64,000 bases of DNA from JAXMAO01 sp046350375 (GCA_046350375.1 JAXMAO010000006.1:1-64000), one strand, 5' to 3'; shown: positions 53,076-63,512, counted from the first letter of the stretch. The notes: generated from the letters alone by a model not told the origin. A program made the numbers and translations.

Positions 53076-54878
53076 GTGACCGCGCTCCAACCAGCCATCG
53101 TGAACGCCACCGCCGCGCGGCGCGCCCGATGGCTGGCCGGCCTGCTGGTGGTCGTCGCCTGCCTGCACAACGCCGCCATGTCGTGGCAGACCTGGGGCGA
53201 CCCGATCATCGACACCGGCCGCGAGCTCGAAGTTCCTCGCCAGCTCGCCGACGGCCTGCTGCTCTATCGCGACGTCCGCTACTGGTACGGCCCGCTGGCG
53301 CCCTATCTGCACGCCTTGCTCTATCGAATCTTCGGGGCGCACGTTTCCGTCCTCCAGGCCGCCGGACTGACGCTCGTGGCGCTCACCGCCTGGGTCCAGT
53401 ATCGCACCGCCCGACTCGTGGCCGATCGCCTGGTCGCCGCCGTCGCAGCGGCGCTCTTCTGCTACGTCTGCGCCTTCGGCCACTACTACGTGCCGAACAT
53501 CTTCAACTTCGTCCTGCCATACGCCTTCCCCGCCGCCTACGGCGCGCTGCTCGCCAGCGCCAGCGTCTTCTTCCTGATGCGATTCGCACGGTCGGCCCGC
53601 CCGCGCGACCTGCTCTGCTCGGGCGGCCTGCTCGGCCTGGCGGCGCTCTGCAAGCTCGAAATGCTCGTCGCCGCGCTGGCGGCCCATGCCGCGTTCGGAC
53701 TGCTCGCCATCGCCCGCCGCCGCGCCGCGCTCCGCGCGTTCGCGCCGGCCTACGCCCTGGCCCTGGCGATTCCGCTGGCCGTCTACCTGCCGTTCCAGCG
53801 GCAGATCGGCACTCGCCTCTGGTCCGACAACCTCTTCATCGCCGGCAACGTCCTCGACCGCGGCTACCTGCTGCGACACAGCGGCCTGGACAACTGGCGC
53901 GCCTCCGCCGTCGAGCTCGCGCTCTCGGCCGCCGCCTGGGGCGGCTGCGCGTTCCTGGCGCTCATGGCGAGCGTCATCGCGACGGCGCTCTCGCGCGGCG
54001 CGTCCGACGGCGACTCGGCGAAACAGCTTTCATCGGCCGGCCCGCGCGCCCCGGCGCTGCTGGCCGCCGCGGCCTGCCTCCTGCTCATGTCCAGCGTCGA
54101 TGCGCTGCTCACGCTCCGCGCGGCGCCGCTCCTGCTCGGCGCGGCGCTGCTAATCCGCACCGCCCGCCGGCTGCGGCGCGACGCGGCCGCCCCCGATCGA
54201 TCGCCTGAATGGCTGCTGCTGGTCTTCGCGCTGGCGGCGCTGGCGCGGATTGCGCTCCGCGTGCAGGCGGCCCACTATGGCTTCTATCTGCTCGTGCCGG
54301 GGCTGACGGCGCTGAGCGTGGTGCTGGTCGGCCGGCCGCGCGGCCCGCAGCCGCGCTGGCTGTCCCTGCGACAGGTCTGTTCGCTGGCGGCGCTGGCCGG
54401 AGTGGCGTGGGGACACTACCGCCTCTCGGCGGATAGCCGTGCCGTGCTTCTGAACGGCCCTGGCACAAACCGCGTCTCCGGTCCGCGCGGCACGCTGCCG
54501 CTGCCGCTGCCCTATCTCGGCACGGTCAACGCCGCGGTGAGCTACCTTCGCGAGCACGCCGCGGGCAAGAGTGTGATCGTCGCGCCGGAGGGCATCGGCC
54601 TGGCATTCCTGGCGGGCGGGCGCGACGCGGTCGGCCTGCACACATTCATGCCGCCCGATTTCTGCGGCTCGTTCGACGACGCCGGCGTGATCCGCGCGCT
54701 AGAGGCGTCGCCGCCAGACTTCGTCGTGCTCAACTCGCGCTCCACGCTCGAATATGGCCGGCGCGGCCTGGGCATCGACTATGGCATCGGCGTGGCGCGC
54801 TGGATCGGGTCGCACACGCATCGCGTGACCGGCTTCGCGTCGGCCAACTTCGCGGTCGAGATTCGCGCCAAGAACTGA
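53076..54878 (+). CDS. GT39-like polytopic glycosyltransferase
   Basis: 600 residues from GTG 53076, supported by the TATGAT 6 nt upstream. About 11 transmembrane helices. The first periplasmic loop has 'IIDTGRELEVPRQLADGLLLYRDVRYWYGPLAPYLHALLY', the pattern of ArnT/PMT/Rgt-type GT-C enzymes with acidic catalytic residue and 'YGP' motif. The C-terminal ~130 residues form a soluble domain ('VIVAPEGIGLAFLAGGRD', 'PPDFVVLNSRSTLEYGRRG'). Expected to use a polyprenyl-phosphate sugar. It converges with the polyferredoxin gene, 21 bp apart. Acceptor unknown. Confidence 0.78.
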   Translation: MTALQPAIVNATAARRARWLAGLLVVVACLHNAAMSWQTWGDPIIDTGRELEVPRQLADGLLLYRDVRYWYGPLAPYLHALLYRIFGAHVSVLQAAGLTLVALTAWVQYRTARLVADRLVAAVAAALFCYVCAFGHYYVPNIFNFVLPYAFPAAYGALLASASVFFLMRFARSARPRDLLCSGGLLGLAALCKLEMLVAALAAHAAFGLLAIARRRAALRAFAPAYALALAIPLAVYLPFQRQIGTRLWSDNLFIAGNVLDRGYLLRHSGLDNWRASAVELALSAAAWGGCAFLALMASVIATALSRGASDGDSAKQLSSAGPRAPALLAAAACLLLMSSVDALLTLRAAPLLLGAALLIRTARRLRRDAAAPDRSPEWLLLVFALAALARIALRVQAAHYGFYLLVPGLTALSVVLVGRPRGPQPRWLSLRQVCSLAALAGVAWGHYRLSADSRAVLLNGPGTNRVSGPRGTLPLPLPYLGTVNAAVSYLREHAAGKSVIVAPEGIGLAFLAGGRDAVGLHTFMPPDFCGSFDDAGVIRALEASPPDFVVLNSRSTLEYGRRGLGIDYGIGVARWIGSHTHRVTGFASANFAVEIRAKN

Positions 54879-54899
54879 GCGGCGTCGCGGGTGCTTCGA

Positions 54900-57158
<2,259 letters not shown>

Positions 57159-57171
57159 GGTTGATTTGTCG

Positions 57172-57411
57172 CTATCGCTGCCGGGTGCGACCGTTTCTGC
57201 CCGACGTTCGCGTCCGGCCGCTGGTGACCAGGAGCAGGTCGATTAACTCGAAGTTTTTATCGTCCAGGGCCACAAAGACTTTTCGGCCGCCAGCCGTGTG
57301 CGCAACGACTTCCGGATGACGGATCGCCACGGTACGCCCGTCGGCCAAGTGCAGCTCAGACGGAACGAACGGTTGAGCCTTGAGGAATCGTTGCAGCGCT
57401 TCAACGGTCAT
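57172..57411 (-). CDS. Small protein of a three-member paralogous family (copy 2)
   Basis: 79 residues from ATG 57411. Pattern 'LKAQPFVPSELHLADGRTVAIRHPEVV', then 'KVFVALDD', shared with copies at 57443 and 42396. A basic, low-complexity tail follows. It is 13 bp from the polyferredoxin start and 31 bp from copy 3. Function unknown; the compact conserved block suggests a small beta fold. Confidence 0.72.
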   Translation of the reverse strand: MTVEALQRFLKAQPFVPSELHLADGRTVAIRHPEVVAHTAGGRKVFVALDDKNFELIDLLLVTSGRTRTSGRNGRTRQR

Positions 57412-57442
57412 GAACTGATCACCATCCCGTCTTCTGAGAACG

Positions 57443-57712
57443 CTAGCGCCGTTTCCGCCGCGGTCGGCCGCGACGGGCTTCGTGACCGTTCAGCGGGGCG
57501 ATCCGAACCACGTGCATCAGCGCCGCATAGTGTGTGCGTCGAATCGGGGCGTCGAGGCCCCGCGGCCCCGGAACAAAGACGTGCAGCTTGGTCCGATCCA
57601 CGATGACCAACTCGGGATGGCGCACGTCATACGTCTGCCCGTCCGTCATGTAGATGCGGAACGGCTCAAACGGCTGCGTCCGCAGGCGCTCGATGATGTC
57701 TTCCGGCCGCAC
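57443..57712 (-). CDS. Small protein of a three-member paralogous family (copy 3)
   Basis: 89 residues from GTG 57712. Pattern 'IIERLRTQPFEPFRIYMTDGQTYDVRHPELVIV', then 'LHVFVPG', closest to copy 1 in the 'PFEPFRI' part and to copy 2 in 'DGxTxxxRHPExV'. Arg-rich tail. It starts 10 bp after the DUF362 stop, so it is almost certainly in the same transcript. Confidence 0.72.
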   Translation of the reverse strand: MRPEDIIERLRTQPFEPFRIYMTDGQTYDVRHPELVIVDRTKLHVFVPGPRGLDAPIRRTHYAALMHVVRIAPLNGHEARRGRPRRKRR

Positions 57713-57722
57713 GCCCGCGCTC

Positions 57723-58913
57723 CTACGCCACGTTCGCCTCGACGATCAGCCCCTGCCGCTGATACGCCGGCCAGTCGCGCGACGCGAACCGCCGACCGGC
57801 CGCCTGCGCCGCGCCGTCGGCCCCGCTTCGGCGACCCGCCTCGATCCGCATGCCGATCTTCTGCTCCGCCAGCTCCAGGTAGCGCAGCTTGCCCGGGTCG
57901 CGGCCCAGCAGGTGTTGCAGGCACCACGCGTCGGTCGCCACCGGGTCGACGCCCGCGACAATCGTCGGCGCGCCCGACACGCCGCCGATCGCCACGTCTT
58001 CCAGCCGCCCGCCGGTTGGTCCGTTCTTCATCAGCACGCGCGTGCCGTCCACCAGCACCAGCGTCGGGCTCATCATCATCCCCAGGTCGCTCACGATGTC
58101 GTGAATCGCCTGGTGGAACTGGTTCCGCCGGCCGCACAGCAGCCCGTACCAGTTCTTGATGCCCATGCTCGCGAAGCACAGGTTGTGATCCTTGATCGGC
58201 GGCAGCCCGATCACCTTGTCGGCGACGGCCAGCGGCTTGAAAAAGACCTCCCACGTCCCCAGCGCCTCGTTGCGACGCGGATCGGGGTCGCGATCGCGAA
58301 TCACCACCGGCGAAAAGTGCGCCGCCGCCGGCAGAATCACCTCGGCCCCGGCCCGCTCGGCCGCCTCGCGGATGCGCGACTTGGCGAAGCACGGCTCGGC
58401 CTTCTCGATCGGGTTGTCGGCCACCAGCACGCGCCGCGCGCCGGCGCCGCGGCAGAGCTGCACCACTTCCGCGACCACGCGCGGATTGGTCGTCGCGCCC
58501 ATCGCCGGACCGCGATCGAACGCCACATTGGGCTTCACCAGGACCGTGTCGCCTTTGTGTATGAACCGCTCGATTCCGCCCATAGGCGCCAGAGCGGCCG
58601 CCAGGAGCTTGCGGATCAGCTCGGGGGAAACATCGTCGCCGCCGCCGTCCGCGACGCCGCCGCCCGCGGCGGCGCGCGCCACGCTCACCCGCGGCGTCGA
58701 CGCGCCCCAGTCCGCATACAGCGACTCGAAAAAGTTCTTCAGCGACGCGGCCTCGGGCGGGCGCAGCCCGGCGTCGCCGCGCGGGTCGTACAGCCGCCGC
58801 GTCGCCCACACGCCGCCGCCGACCGCGGCCAGCGTTCCGCCGACGCGCCACAGCATCTCGCGCCGACTGACGCGGTTTTCAGGTGAGTCCGAGCTGGGCG
58901 AGTGATCGCTCAT
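57723..58913 (-). CDS. DUF362 domain protein with Tat signal
   Basis: 396 residues from ATG 58913. Twin-Arg signal 'RVSRREMLWRVGGTLAAVGGGVWA' (RR at 17-18). The DUF362 core has 'DTVLVKPNVAFDRGPAMGATTNPRVVAEVV', 'KVIGLPPIKDHNLCFASMGIKNWYGLL' and 'VLVDGTRVLMKNGPTGG', then 'AGVDPVATDAW'. DUF362 proteins often accompany Fe-S proteins; no enzyme activity is established. It sits between a DUF6599 gene and the polyferredoxin gene, all on the same strand, which suggests a periplasm-facing redox or cofactor role by inference. Confidence 0.85.
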   Translation of the reverse strand: MSDHSPSSDSPENRVSRREMLWRVGGTLAAVGGGVWATRRLYDPRGDAGLRPPEAASLKNFFESLYADWGASTPRVSVARAAAGGGVADGGGDDVSPELIRKLLAAALAPMGGIERFIHKGDTVLVKPNVAFDRGPAMGATTNPRVVAEVVQLCRGAGARRVLVADNPIEKAEPCFAKSRIREAAERAGAEVILPAAAHFSPVVIRDRDPDPRRNEALGTWEVFFKPLAVADKVIGLPPIKDHNLCFASMGIKNWYGLLCGRRNQFHQAIHDIVSDLGMMMSPTLVLVDGTRVLMKNGPTGGRLEDVAIGGVSGAPTIVAGVDPVATDAWCLQHLLGRDPGKLRYLELAEQKIGMRIEAGRRSGADGAAQAAGRRFASRDWPAYQRQGLIVEANVA

Positions 58914-58983
58914 GATTCGCATTCCCGTTTCGCGCGCAACTTCAGATCGCCGTCGCCGGCGCGCCGTACCAGGCCGCGCATCG

Positions 58984-60474
58984 CTATTTCAGCGCGTCGC
59001 GCAGCTGCTTGACGGCCGACTCAGCCGCCGCGGCTTCCGACGCGGCGTTTGCACCACCGAAGTAGCGGCCCTTCACAAAGATTATATCGAACTCACCGCT
59101 GATCTCCGCCACCAGTTCCGGCCCATCGGCGGCGTCGCTGCGGCGGACGACCTTGCCCGAGCCGCCGACATACGCCGCATACTGGTCGAACAGCGCCCGC
59201 GCCTGGGACACATCCTTGTTCTCCGTCACAAACAGCGTGAAGTGGGCCGGGCCGCGCTCATAGTCGGCCGTGAACACGTTCTCCAGGAAGTCGAGGCTCA
59301 GAGCGTTCTTGCCGAGGTAGGTGAACGACCCCGCGACCTGGCCGTCGCGCGGCATCGCCTCCTCGGCCCACAGTTTCGCGCCGCCGTCCGGAATCGTCTC
59401 CGCCAGGCTCTGTGCCAGCGTCAGCCAGTCGGCCGGCGGAATCGTCGCCCCCTCGCTCGCGACCAGCTGCACATAGCTCGTGCCCTTCCAGAAAAACAGG
59501 CTGCCCTTGCCGCGATAGCCCTCCTTGCCGACCGCCACCGCCTCGGGCTGGCCCGACTGCTCGCTGTGATAGATGCCGAACGCCTTCACCGGCTCAGCCA
59601 TGCGATAGACGAAGCAGTCGACCGTCCCGCCGCCCGAGTGTGCAAACGTGCCGAACGTCATCTCGACGAAGTCAAGCGCGAGGTACGCCTCCGCCCGGCC
59701 GTCGATCTTCTCCCACAGGTTGCCCGGGTTGTATCGCGCCACGTCGCGCGGCGCGGCCCACGCCGTCCCGGCCGGAGTCGGCAGCGCCGCAGCGCTCGCC
59801 GGCGCGGTCCGGCCGCCGCTCGCGGGCTGTGTCGCCGCAGCCGCCGGCGCGAACGCGTCGAACGCCACCTGCCGATCGGCCACCTCGCGCGCCAGCAGTG
59901 CCGGCGTCAGCGTCGCATCGGCCGGCAGGTTCGTCGCGACAATGCTGCTGTAGTAGCGCCCCGACTGGAATCCGACCTCGCCGCTGCGCCCCTTCCAGCC
60001 GCGAACGCCCAGCGGCTCGCCCGCCGCGTCGGCCGGACGCAGCGAATCGAACAGCAGCGCCCAGCGCGCCGCCGATGGCGGGTCGAAGATCCGCACCGCT
60101 AGCTGCTGCCGCGCATCGACCCGCGACTGGTACCGCCCACGAACAGCCGCCGCCGCCGACCGGCCGACCGCCCCCGGCAGCGGCGGCGAACTGCCGCGCC
60201 GTCCGTCCGCCGCCACCGCCTCGGCCGGCTCGACCCGCACCCAGCCGGGCGCGGGCGCGTCCGGCAGCAGGCTGCGGGCGTGCTTGATCTCCGGCGCAAT
60301 CGCCGGCGGCTCGTTCGACGGATCGACCGAGAAGAAGCCCGGCCGCGACGTGGTCGCATAGCGCGCGAAGCCGACCACGGCCGCAACGGCGATCAGCAGG
60401 CAGGCGCCGCCGATCAGCCGCTCGGTCCGCCCCGGCGACCCGCGCATGTAGCGTCGTGCGAATAGCGTCGGCAT
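58984..60474 (-). CDS. DUF6599-like exported/anchored protein
   Basis: 496 residues. One N-terminal membrane helix (about 20-38), then two related extracytoplasmic halves. The second contains 'RYNPGNLWEKIDGRAEAYLALDFVEMTFG' and 'DCFVYRMAEPVKAFGIYHSEQ', the core I associate with the planctomycetal DUF6599 family (family label from memory, moderate confidence). No catalytic signature is evident. A TATCAT hexamer lies 37 nt upstream. It is the first gene of the same-strand cluster with DUF362, two small paralogues and the polyferredoxin. Confidence 0.7.
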   Translation of the reverse strand: MPTLFARRYMRGSPGRTERLIGGACLLIAVAAVVGFARYATTSRPGFFSVDPSNEPPAIAPEIKHARSLLPDAPAPGWVRVEPAEAVAADGRRGSSPPLPGAVGRSAAAAVRGRYQSRVDARQQLAVRIFDPPSAARWALLFDSLRPADAAGEPLGVRGWKGRSGEVGFQSGRYYSSIVATNLPADATLTPALLAREVADRQVAFDAFAPAAAATQPASGGRTAPASAAALPTPAGTAWAAPRDVARYNPGNLWEKIDGRAEAYLALDFVEMTFGTFAHSGGGTVDCFVYRMAEPVKAFGIYHSEQSGQPEAVAVGKEGYRGKGSLFFWKGTSYVQLVASEGATIPPADWLTLAQSLAETIPDGGAKLWAEEAMPRDGQVAGSFTYLGKNALSLDFLENVFTADYERGPAHFTLFVTENKDVSQARALFDQYAAYVGGSGKVVRRSDAADGPELVAEISGEFDIIFVKGRYFGGANAASEAAAAESAVKQLRDALK

Positions 60475-60522
60475 CGGTTCAGCATCCGCGGCGACCGGCT
60501 CGCCACTGCGAATGATAGCCGA

Positions 60523-61014
60523 TCAGGCCGACCCGGGTGCGCTCGCCCGGCCTTCGAGCAGCTCGGCCATGTGACCGATGAGATGCGTCCAGCCGTCGTG
60601 CGTCCCGTCGCGCAGTGCGGCCGTGTCGAGCCGCTCGTGCACGAGCACGATCTCCGTCCCGCCCGGCACGTCGTTGAAGTCAATCGTGACGCGGCTGTCG
60701 ACCACCGGCGGCTGATGATTCACGTTCCACGTGAAGACCAGCCGCCGCGGCCGATCGACCTCGACGAACTGTCCCTCCATCTCCCATTCGAAGTCGGGCG
60801 CCTCGTCGGTGCAGCCGCCGCGCTGCTTCATGCAGTAGCGCCCGCCCGGCCGGGCGTCGAGCTCGCAGGTCGTCAGCGCCGGTTTGCCGCCGGCGATCCA
60901 CCACTGGCGGCGCAGTTCCGGCCGGACCCAGGCGTCGAAGACGCGCTCGCGCGGCGCGCGGATGACCCGCGTGACGCGAACGACCGGGGGCGATTGGGCT
61001 TTCGATGCATTCAT
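60523..61014 (-). CDS. SRPBCC / AHSA1-like START-domain protein
   Basis: 163 residues. Helix-grip fold of the Aha1/CalC type: 'RVTRVIRAPRERVFDAWVRPELRRQWW' start, 'DARPGGRYCM', 'GQFVEVDRPRRLVFTWN', 'VTIDFNDVPGGTEIVLVHERL' and 'GWTHLIGHMAELL' end. These small proteins bind hydrophobic ligands; bacterial members usually have no known ligand. Its ATG overlaps the stop of the ArsR-type gene (ATGA), the very common ArsR-SRPBCC pair, so it is controlled by that repressor. Confidence 0.9.
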   Translation of the reverse strand: MNASKAQSPPVVRVTRVIRAPRERVFDAWVRPELRRQWWIAGGKPALTTCELDARPGGRYCMKQRGGCTDEAPDFEWEMEGQFVEVDRPRRLVFTWNVNHQPPVVDSRVTIDFNDVPGGTEIVLVHERLDTAALRDGTHDGWTHLIGHMAELLEGRASAPGSA

Positions 61015-61394
61015 CGCGGGTTCTCCTTCGTGGTTCGGCTCATGGTTTTCGACGCGCGCGGCCCGTCCGGCGCGGTGGACTCAAGAAACGCCGCCAGCGC
61101 ATCCAGCTGCTGCGACCAGTAGCGGCGGTAGCGGTCGATCCAGCTCGCGGCGGCCCGCAGCGGCGCGGGGCGCAACACGCAGTGACGCTGTCGGCCGCGG
61201 CGGCGCTGGCGCAGCAGCCCGGCCCGCTCGAGCACGCGCAGGTGCTTGCTGACGGCCGGGGCGGAGATCTTGAACGGCCTCGCCAGTTGCGCCACCACGG
61301 CCGGGCCGCGGACCAGCCGGTCGAGCATGGCGCGGCGGGTGGGGTCGGCCAGCGCGGCGAAGGTGCGGTCGATGGCCGAGTGACGATTAACCAT
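61011..61394 (-). CDS. ArsR-family transcriptional repressor
   Basis: 127 residues from ATG 61394. Winged-helix DNA-binding domain: 'IDRTFAALADPTRRAMLDRLVRGPAVVAQLA' and recognition region 'ISAPAVSKHLRVLERAGLLRQRRRGRQ'. No metal-binding ELCVCDL-type Cys motif, so it belongs to the non-metal group paired with SRPBCC proteins. The start codon lies inside a palindrome (61387-61402), the likely autoregulatory operator, with a TATATT hexamer 7 nt upstream. Confidence 0.92.
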   Translation of the reverse strand: MVNRHSAIDRTFAALADPTRRAMLDRLVRGPAVVAQLARPFKISAPAVSKHLRVLERAGLLRQRRRGRQRHCVLRPAPLRAAASWIDRYRRYWSQQLDALAAFLESTAPDGPRASKTMSRTTKENPR

Positions 61395-61402
61395 GTGGTT
61401 AA
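61387..61402. promoter_or_regulatory. Operator palindrome over the ArsR-type gene's start codon
   Basis: TTAACCATGTGGTTAA: perfect 7-bp arms TTAACCA/TGGTTAA around 2 nt. It includes the repressor's own start codon and adjoins a TATATT -10-like hexamer (minus strand, 61402-61407) 7 nt from the ATG. TTAACCA-type palindromes at this position are typical of ArsR-SRPBCC operons. Binding would block transcription of a leaderless mRNA. Confidence 0.6.
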
Positions 61403-61529
61403 ATATATCGCGATGCCGCCGGCGCGTCAAGCGGCCGGCTCGTCGGGCCGGCGGCGGGCGTGACGCCGCTTCGCCGTAGCGAGCGGCTCGACTGCCGCCC
61501 GCGTCGCTTTGCCCCGCCGGCGCCGCCGC

Positions 61530-61535
61530 TATAAT
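61530..61535 (+). promoter_or_regulatory. Putative -10 element (TATAAT) of the TM-coiled-coil-TPR operon
   Basis: A consensus TATAAT, rare in this GC-rich window, 25 nt before the GTG at 61561, which also has a GGAG ribosome-binding site. TTGCCC 15 bp upstream is a possible -35. Confidence 0.45.
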
Positions 61536-61560
61536 CACCGACCAATCTGGAGCGCCTACT

Positions 61561-61764
61561 GTGCCAACCGCCCCGAAGCCGGCCAAACCCGCAGCCGTCG
61601 CCAACCGCCCCAACTGGGTGCCCTGGGTCGCCGGCGCCCTGGCCTTGTCCGCGGCGGTCTACATGCTGCGCGATCGCCTGACCGGCCTCAGCGTCGCCCC
61701 GCGGTCGCAAGAGTCTTCAGCGTGGCCGACAATCCGCGGCCGAGCCCTCGGGAGTTGCCTGTGA
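61561..61764 (+). CDS. Small single-pass membrane protein
   Basis: 67 residues from GTG 61561 with GGAG 9 nt upstream. A Lys/Pro/Ala-rich start, one transmembrane helix ('WVPWVAGALALSAAVYML', about 19-36) and a short polar tail. Its TGA overlaps the GTG of the next gene (GTGA), so the two are translationally coupled. Family not recognised. Position suggests a partner of the membrane-anchored TPR protein that follows. Confidence 0.55.
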   Translation: MPTAPKPAKPAAVANRPNWVPWVAGALALSAAVYMLRDRLTGLSVAPRSQESSAWPTIRGRALGSCL

Positions 61765-62081
61765 ACACGACCATCACCATCGCCATCATTGTCGCCGTCG
61801 CCGCCATCGTGATTGTCTTCCTGCTTCGCGGCAGACTCTCCGGCGTCAAGATCCGCGTCCCCGGCGGCGGGCGGATCGACGCCACCACCCACAAGCCGCT
61901 CACGCCGCCCGCCCGCGGCGCCCATCAGGACGGCGTCCGCGCCCAGCGAGACGCCATCGCCCGCGACGCCTCCGGCCAGGCGGCCACGCAGCGCGACGTC
62001 GTCGCCGGCCAAGACGCGATTACCGAAGTCTCCGCCCCGCCGGGCCCGCCGCCAAAAAAAGCTCCGCCCCCGCGGCGCTAG
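61761..62081 (+). CDS. Membrane-anchored protein; 0-frame product of a possible -1 frameshift gene
   Basis: 106 residues from GTG 61761. A strong N-terminal membrane helix ('TITIAIIVAVAAIVIVFLL', about 3-22) is followed by a basic 'GVKIRVPGGGRIDATTHK' and an Ala/Gln/Asp segment 'RDASGQAATQRDVVAGQDAI', then a Pro/Lys-rich end. The TAG at 62079 comes just after a run of seven A. In the -1 frame from that run, coding continues without a break into the TPR protein. The Gly-Arg-Asp phrases occur on both sides of the junction ('ARDASGQ' before, 'AGRDIIQQI' after), which argues that both parts are one protein. Confidence 0.6.
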   Translation: MNTTITIAIIVAVAAIVIVFLLRGRLSGVKIRVPGGGRIDATTHKPLTPPARGAHQDGVRAQRDAIARDASGQAATQRDVVAGQDAITEVSAPPGPPPKKAPPPRR

Positions 62082-62095
62082 CCGCTCCCGGGGGC
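62054..62095 (+). promoter_or_regulatory. Candidate -1 frameshift signal: A7 slippery run and downstream hairpin
   Basis: A_AAA_AAA (62054-62060) is in the correct phase for a simultaneous -1 slip (0-frame codons CCA AAA AAA). Five to eleven nt later comes a GC stem: GCGGC (62072-62076) pairs with GCCGC (62081-62085), loop GCTA, with an outer G+CCCCC (62066-62071) / GGGGG+C (62090-62095) stem. The 0-frame TAG lies in the hairpin. A one-base sequencing error in the A run is the plain alternative. Confidence 0.4.
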
Positions 62096-63169
62096 GCATC
62101 GGCCGTCGGATCGACCGCCGGCCGAGATATCATTCAGCAGATCGGCGTCGATCCCGACACATTCAACAAGGTCGTCAATCGCTACGAGACCGAGCTCTCG
62201 CGCCGCGAACAGCAGATCGGCGACCTTGAATCGCGCAACCGCGAGCTGGCTACGGTCGCCGCCGCCCTCAAGCGCGTCGAAGTCGAGGCCGCGCGTGGCG
62301 ACCCCGCCGCGCGGGCCGCCATCGCCGAGGCCCGCGCCTCCGGCGACGTGGCCAAACTTCAAGCCGCCCTCTCGGACGAGCAGCGCCGACGTGCAGACGA
62401 GATCAGGGCCCAGGCGGCCGACTACTTCGAGCTCTGCCGCGAACTGGCGGCGGTCGCCTACCTGCGCGGCGACGTGGACGAAGCCCAGCGACAGCTCGAC
62501 ACTGTCCTGCACTTCGACCCCAACGACCGCGACGCGATCAATCGCCTGGGGCACATTCATGGACTTCGCGGCCGGCTGCCGGAGGCCGAATCGGCCTATC
62601 GGCGGGTGCTGAAGCTGTCGGCCGACGACGAGTCGTGGCAGGCCGTCGCCTACGGCAACCTCGGCCTGATCTACCGCACCCGCGGCGACCTCGACCAGGC
62701 CGAGGCCATGCAACGCAAGTCGCTGGCGATCGAGGAGCTGCTCGGCCGGCTGGAGGGCATGGCCATCCAGTACGGCAACCTCGGCGTGATCTACAAGACC
62801 CGCGGCGATCTCGACCAGGCCGAGGCCATGCAACGCAAGTCGCTGGCGATCGAGGAGCAGCTCGGCCGGCTGGAGGGCATGGCCATCCAGTACGGCAACC
62901 TCGGCCTGATCTACAAGACCCGCGGCGAGCTCGACCAGGCCGAGGCCATGCACCGCAAGGCGCTAGCCATCAGTGAAAAGCTAGGCCTATTGGAGCTCAC
63001 TGCAAATCAGTACGGCAACCTCGGCCTGATCGCCGAGCAGCGCGGCCAGATCGCCGAGGCCCGGCGACTGTGGACGCTGTCGCGCGACCTGTACATCAAG
63101 ATTGGCGCCAAGCCGATGGTTGTCCAACTGCAAGGCTGGCTCGATGGTCTGTCGCCGGCGGACAAGTGA
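62060..63169 (+). CDS. Coiled-coil and TPR protein (-1 frame continuation of the preceding gene)
   Basis: The frame is open from before 62060 and has no ATG, GTG or TTG until GTG 62348, yet codons 62100-62347 are clearly coding: 'AGRDIIQQIGVDPDTFNKVVNRYETELSRREQQIG' and a long charged coiled coil. From 62348 come 273 residues: more coiled coil, then TPRs ('AVAYLRGDVDEAQRQLDTVL'), four of them near-identical 40-residue units ('QYGNLGLIYKTRGDLDQAEAM'). Joined to the previous gene it would be a ~470-residue inner-membrane-anchored protein. Such TPR arrays bind peptides or partner proteins; the function here is unknown. Confidence 0.65.
   Translation, partial: SSAPAALAAPGGASAVGSTAGRDIIQQIGVDPDTFNKVVNRYETELSRREQQIGDLESRNRELATVAAALKRVEVEAARGDPAARAAIAEARASGDVAKLQAALSDEQRRRADEIRAQAADYFELCRELAAVAYLRGDVDEAQRQLDTVLHFDPNDRDAINRLGHIHGLRGRLPEAESAYRRVLKLSADDESWQAVAYGNLGLIYRTRGDLDQAEAMQRKSLAIEELLGRLEGMAIQYGNLGVIYKTRGDLDQAEAMQRKSLAIEEQLGRLEGMAIQYGNLGLIYKTRGELDQAEAMHRKALAISEKLGLLELTANQYGNLGLIAEQRGQIAEARRLWTLSRDLYIKIGAKPMVVQLQGWLDGLSPADK
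62651..63010 (+). repeat. Three 120-bp tandem repeats encoding TPRs
   Basis: Units 62651-62770, 62771-62890 and 62891-63010 each encode 40 residues. The first two are nearly identical in DNA sequence and the third diverges in its last third; a partial fourth starts at 63011. Identity at silent sites implies recent tandem duplication, so copy number may vary between strains. Confidence 0.85.
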
Positions 63170-63512
63170 CCGATTGCGCGGGCCAGGCGGGAAGCGATCC
63201 GCACGGCAGAAGCAGGACACGGGCGAGACGCCCGTGCCACGCGGAGGCGCACGTGCCGCCCTGACTTCGGCGGCAAAGAGGATCTTCGCCGCTACCGGGA
63301 GAGGGGCTCATCGCGCGTCGCAGCGAGAGCTGAGTAGCGTGGGTCGCAGCGGCGACCCACCTGATGGGTGACGGTGGGTCACCGGCGATGACCCACCCTA
63401 CATGAAGACATGTGACTCCCAAGTCCTCCCCGGGCGCGGTCGCCTGTGCCACGCCTTCCGTCAGGAGAAGAGTCTGCCGCCCGAGAAGTGAGCCGCCCCG
63501 GAACCGGCCCGC
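63170..63512. repeat. Intergenic region, 343 bp, with three perfect palindromes
   Basis: No gene was seen. Palindromes: CACGGGCG-AGA-CGCCCGTG (63218-63236), GTGGGTCGC-AGCG-GCGACCCAC (63339-63360) and GGTGGGTCA-7 nt-TGACCCACC (63373-63397). The first is the same family as the palindrome at 31924-31940. The other two share the core GTGGGTC/GACCCAC. They look like dispersed intergenic palindromic elements. Any could also act as a transcription stop between the two convergent genes, although none is followed by a T-run. Confidence 0.6.

Noticed and set aside
62651..63010. Tandem 120-bp repeats considered as a CRISPR array
   Set aside because: The units are adjacent coding repeats with no unique spacers and encode TPRs; no cas genes are in the window.
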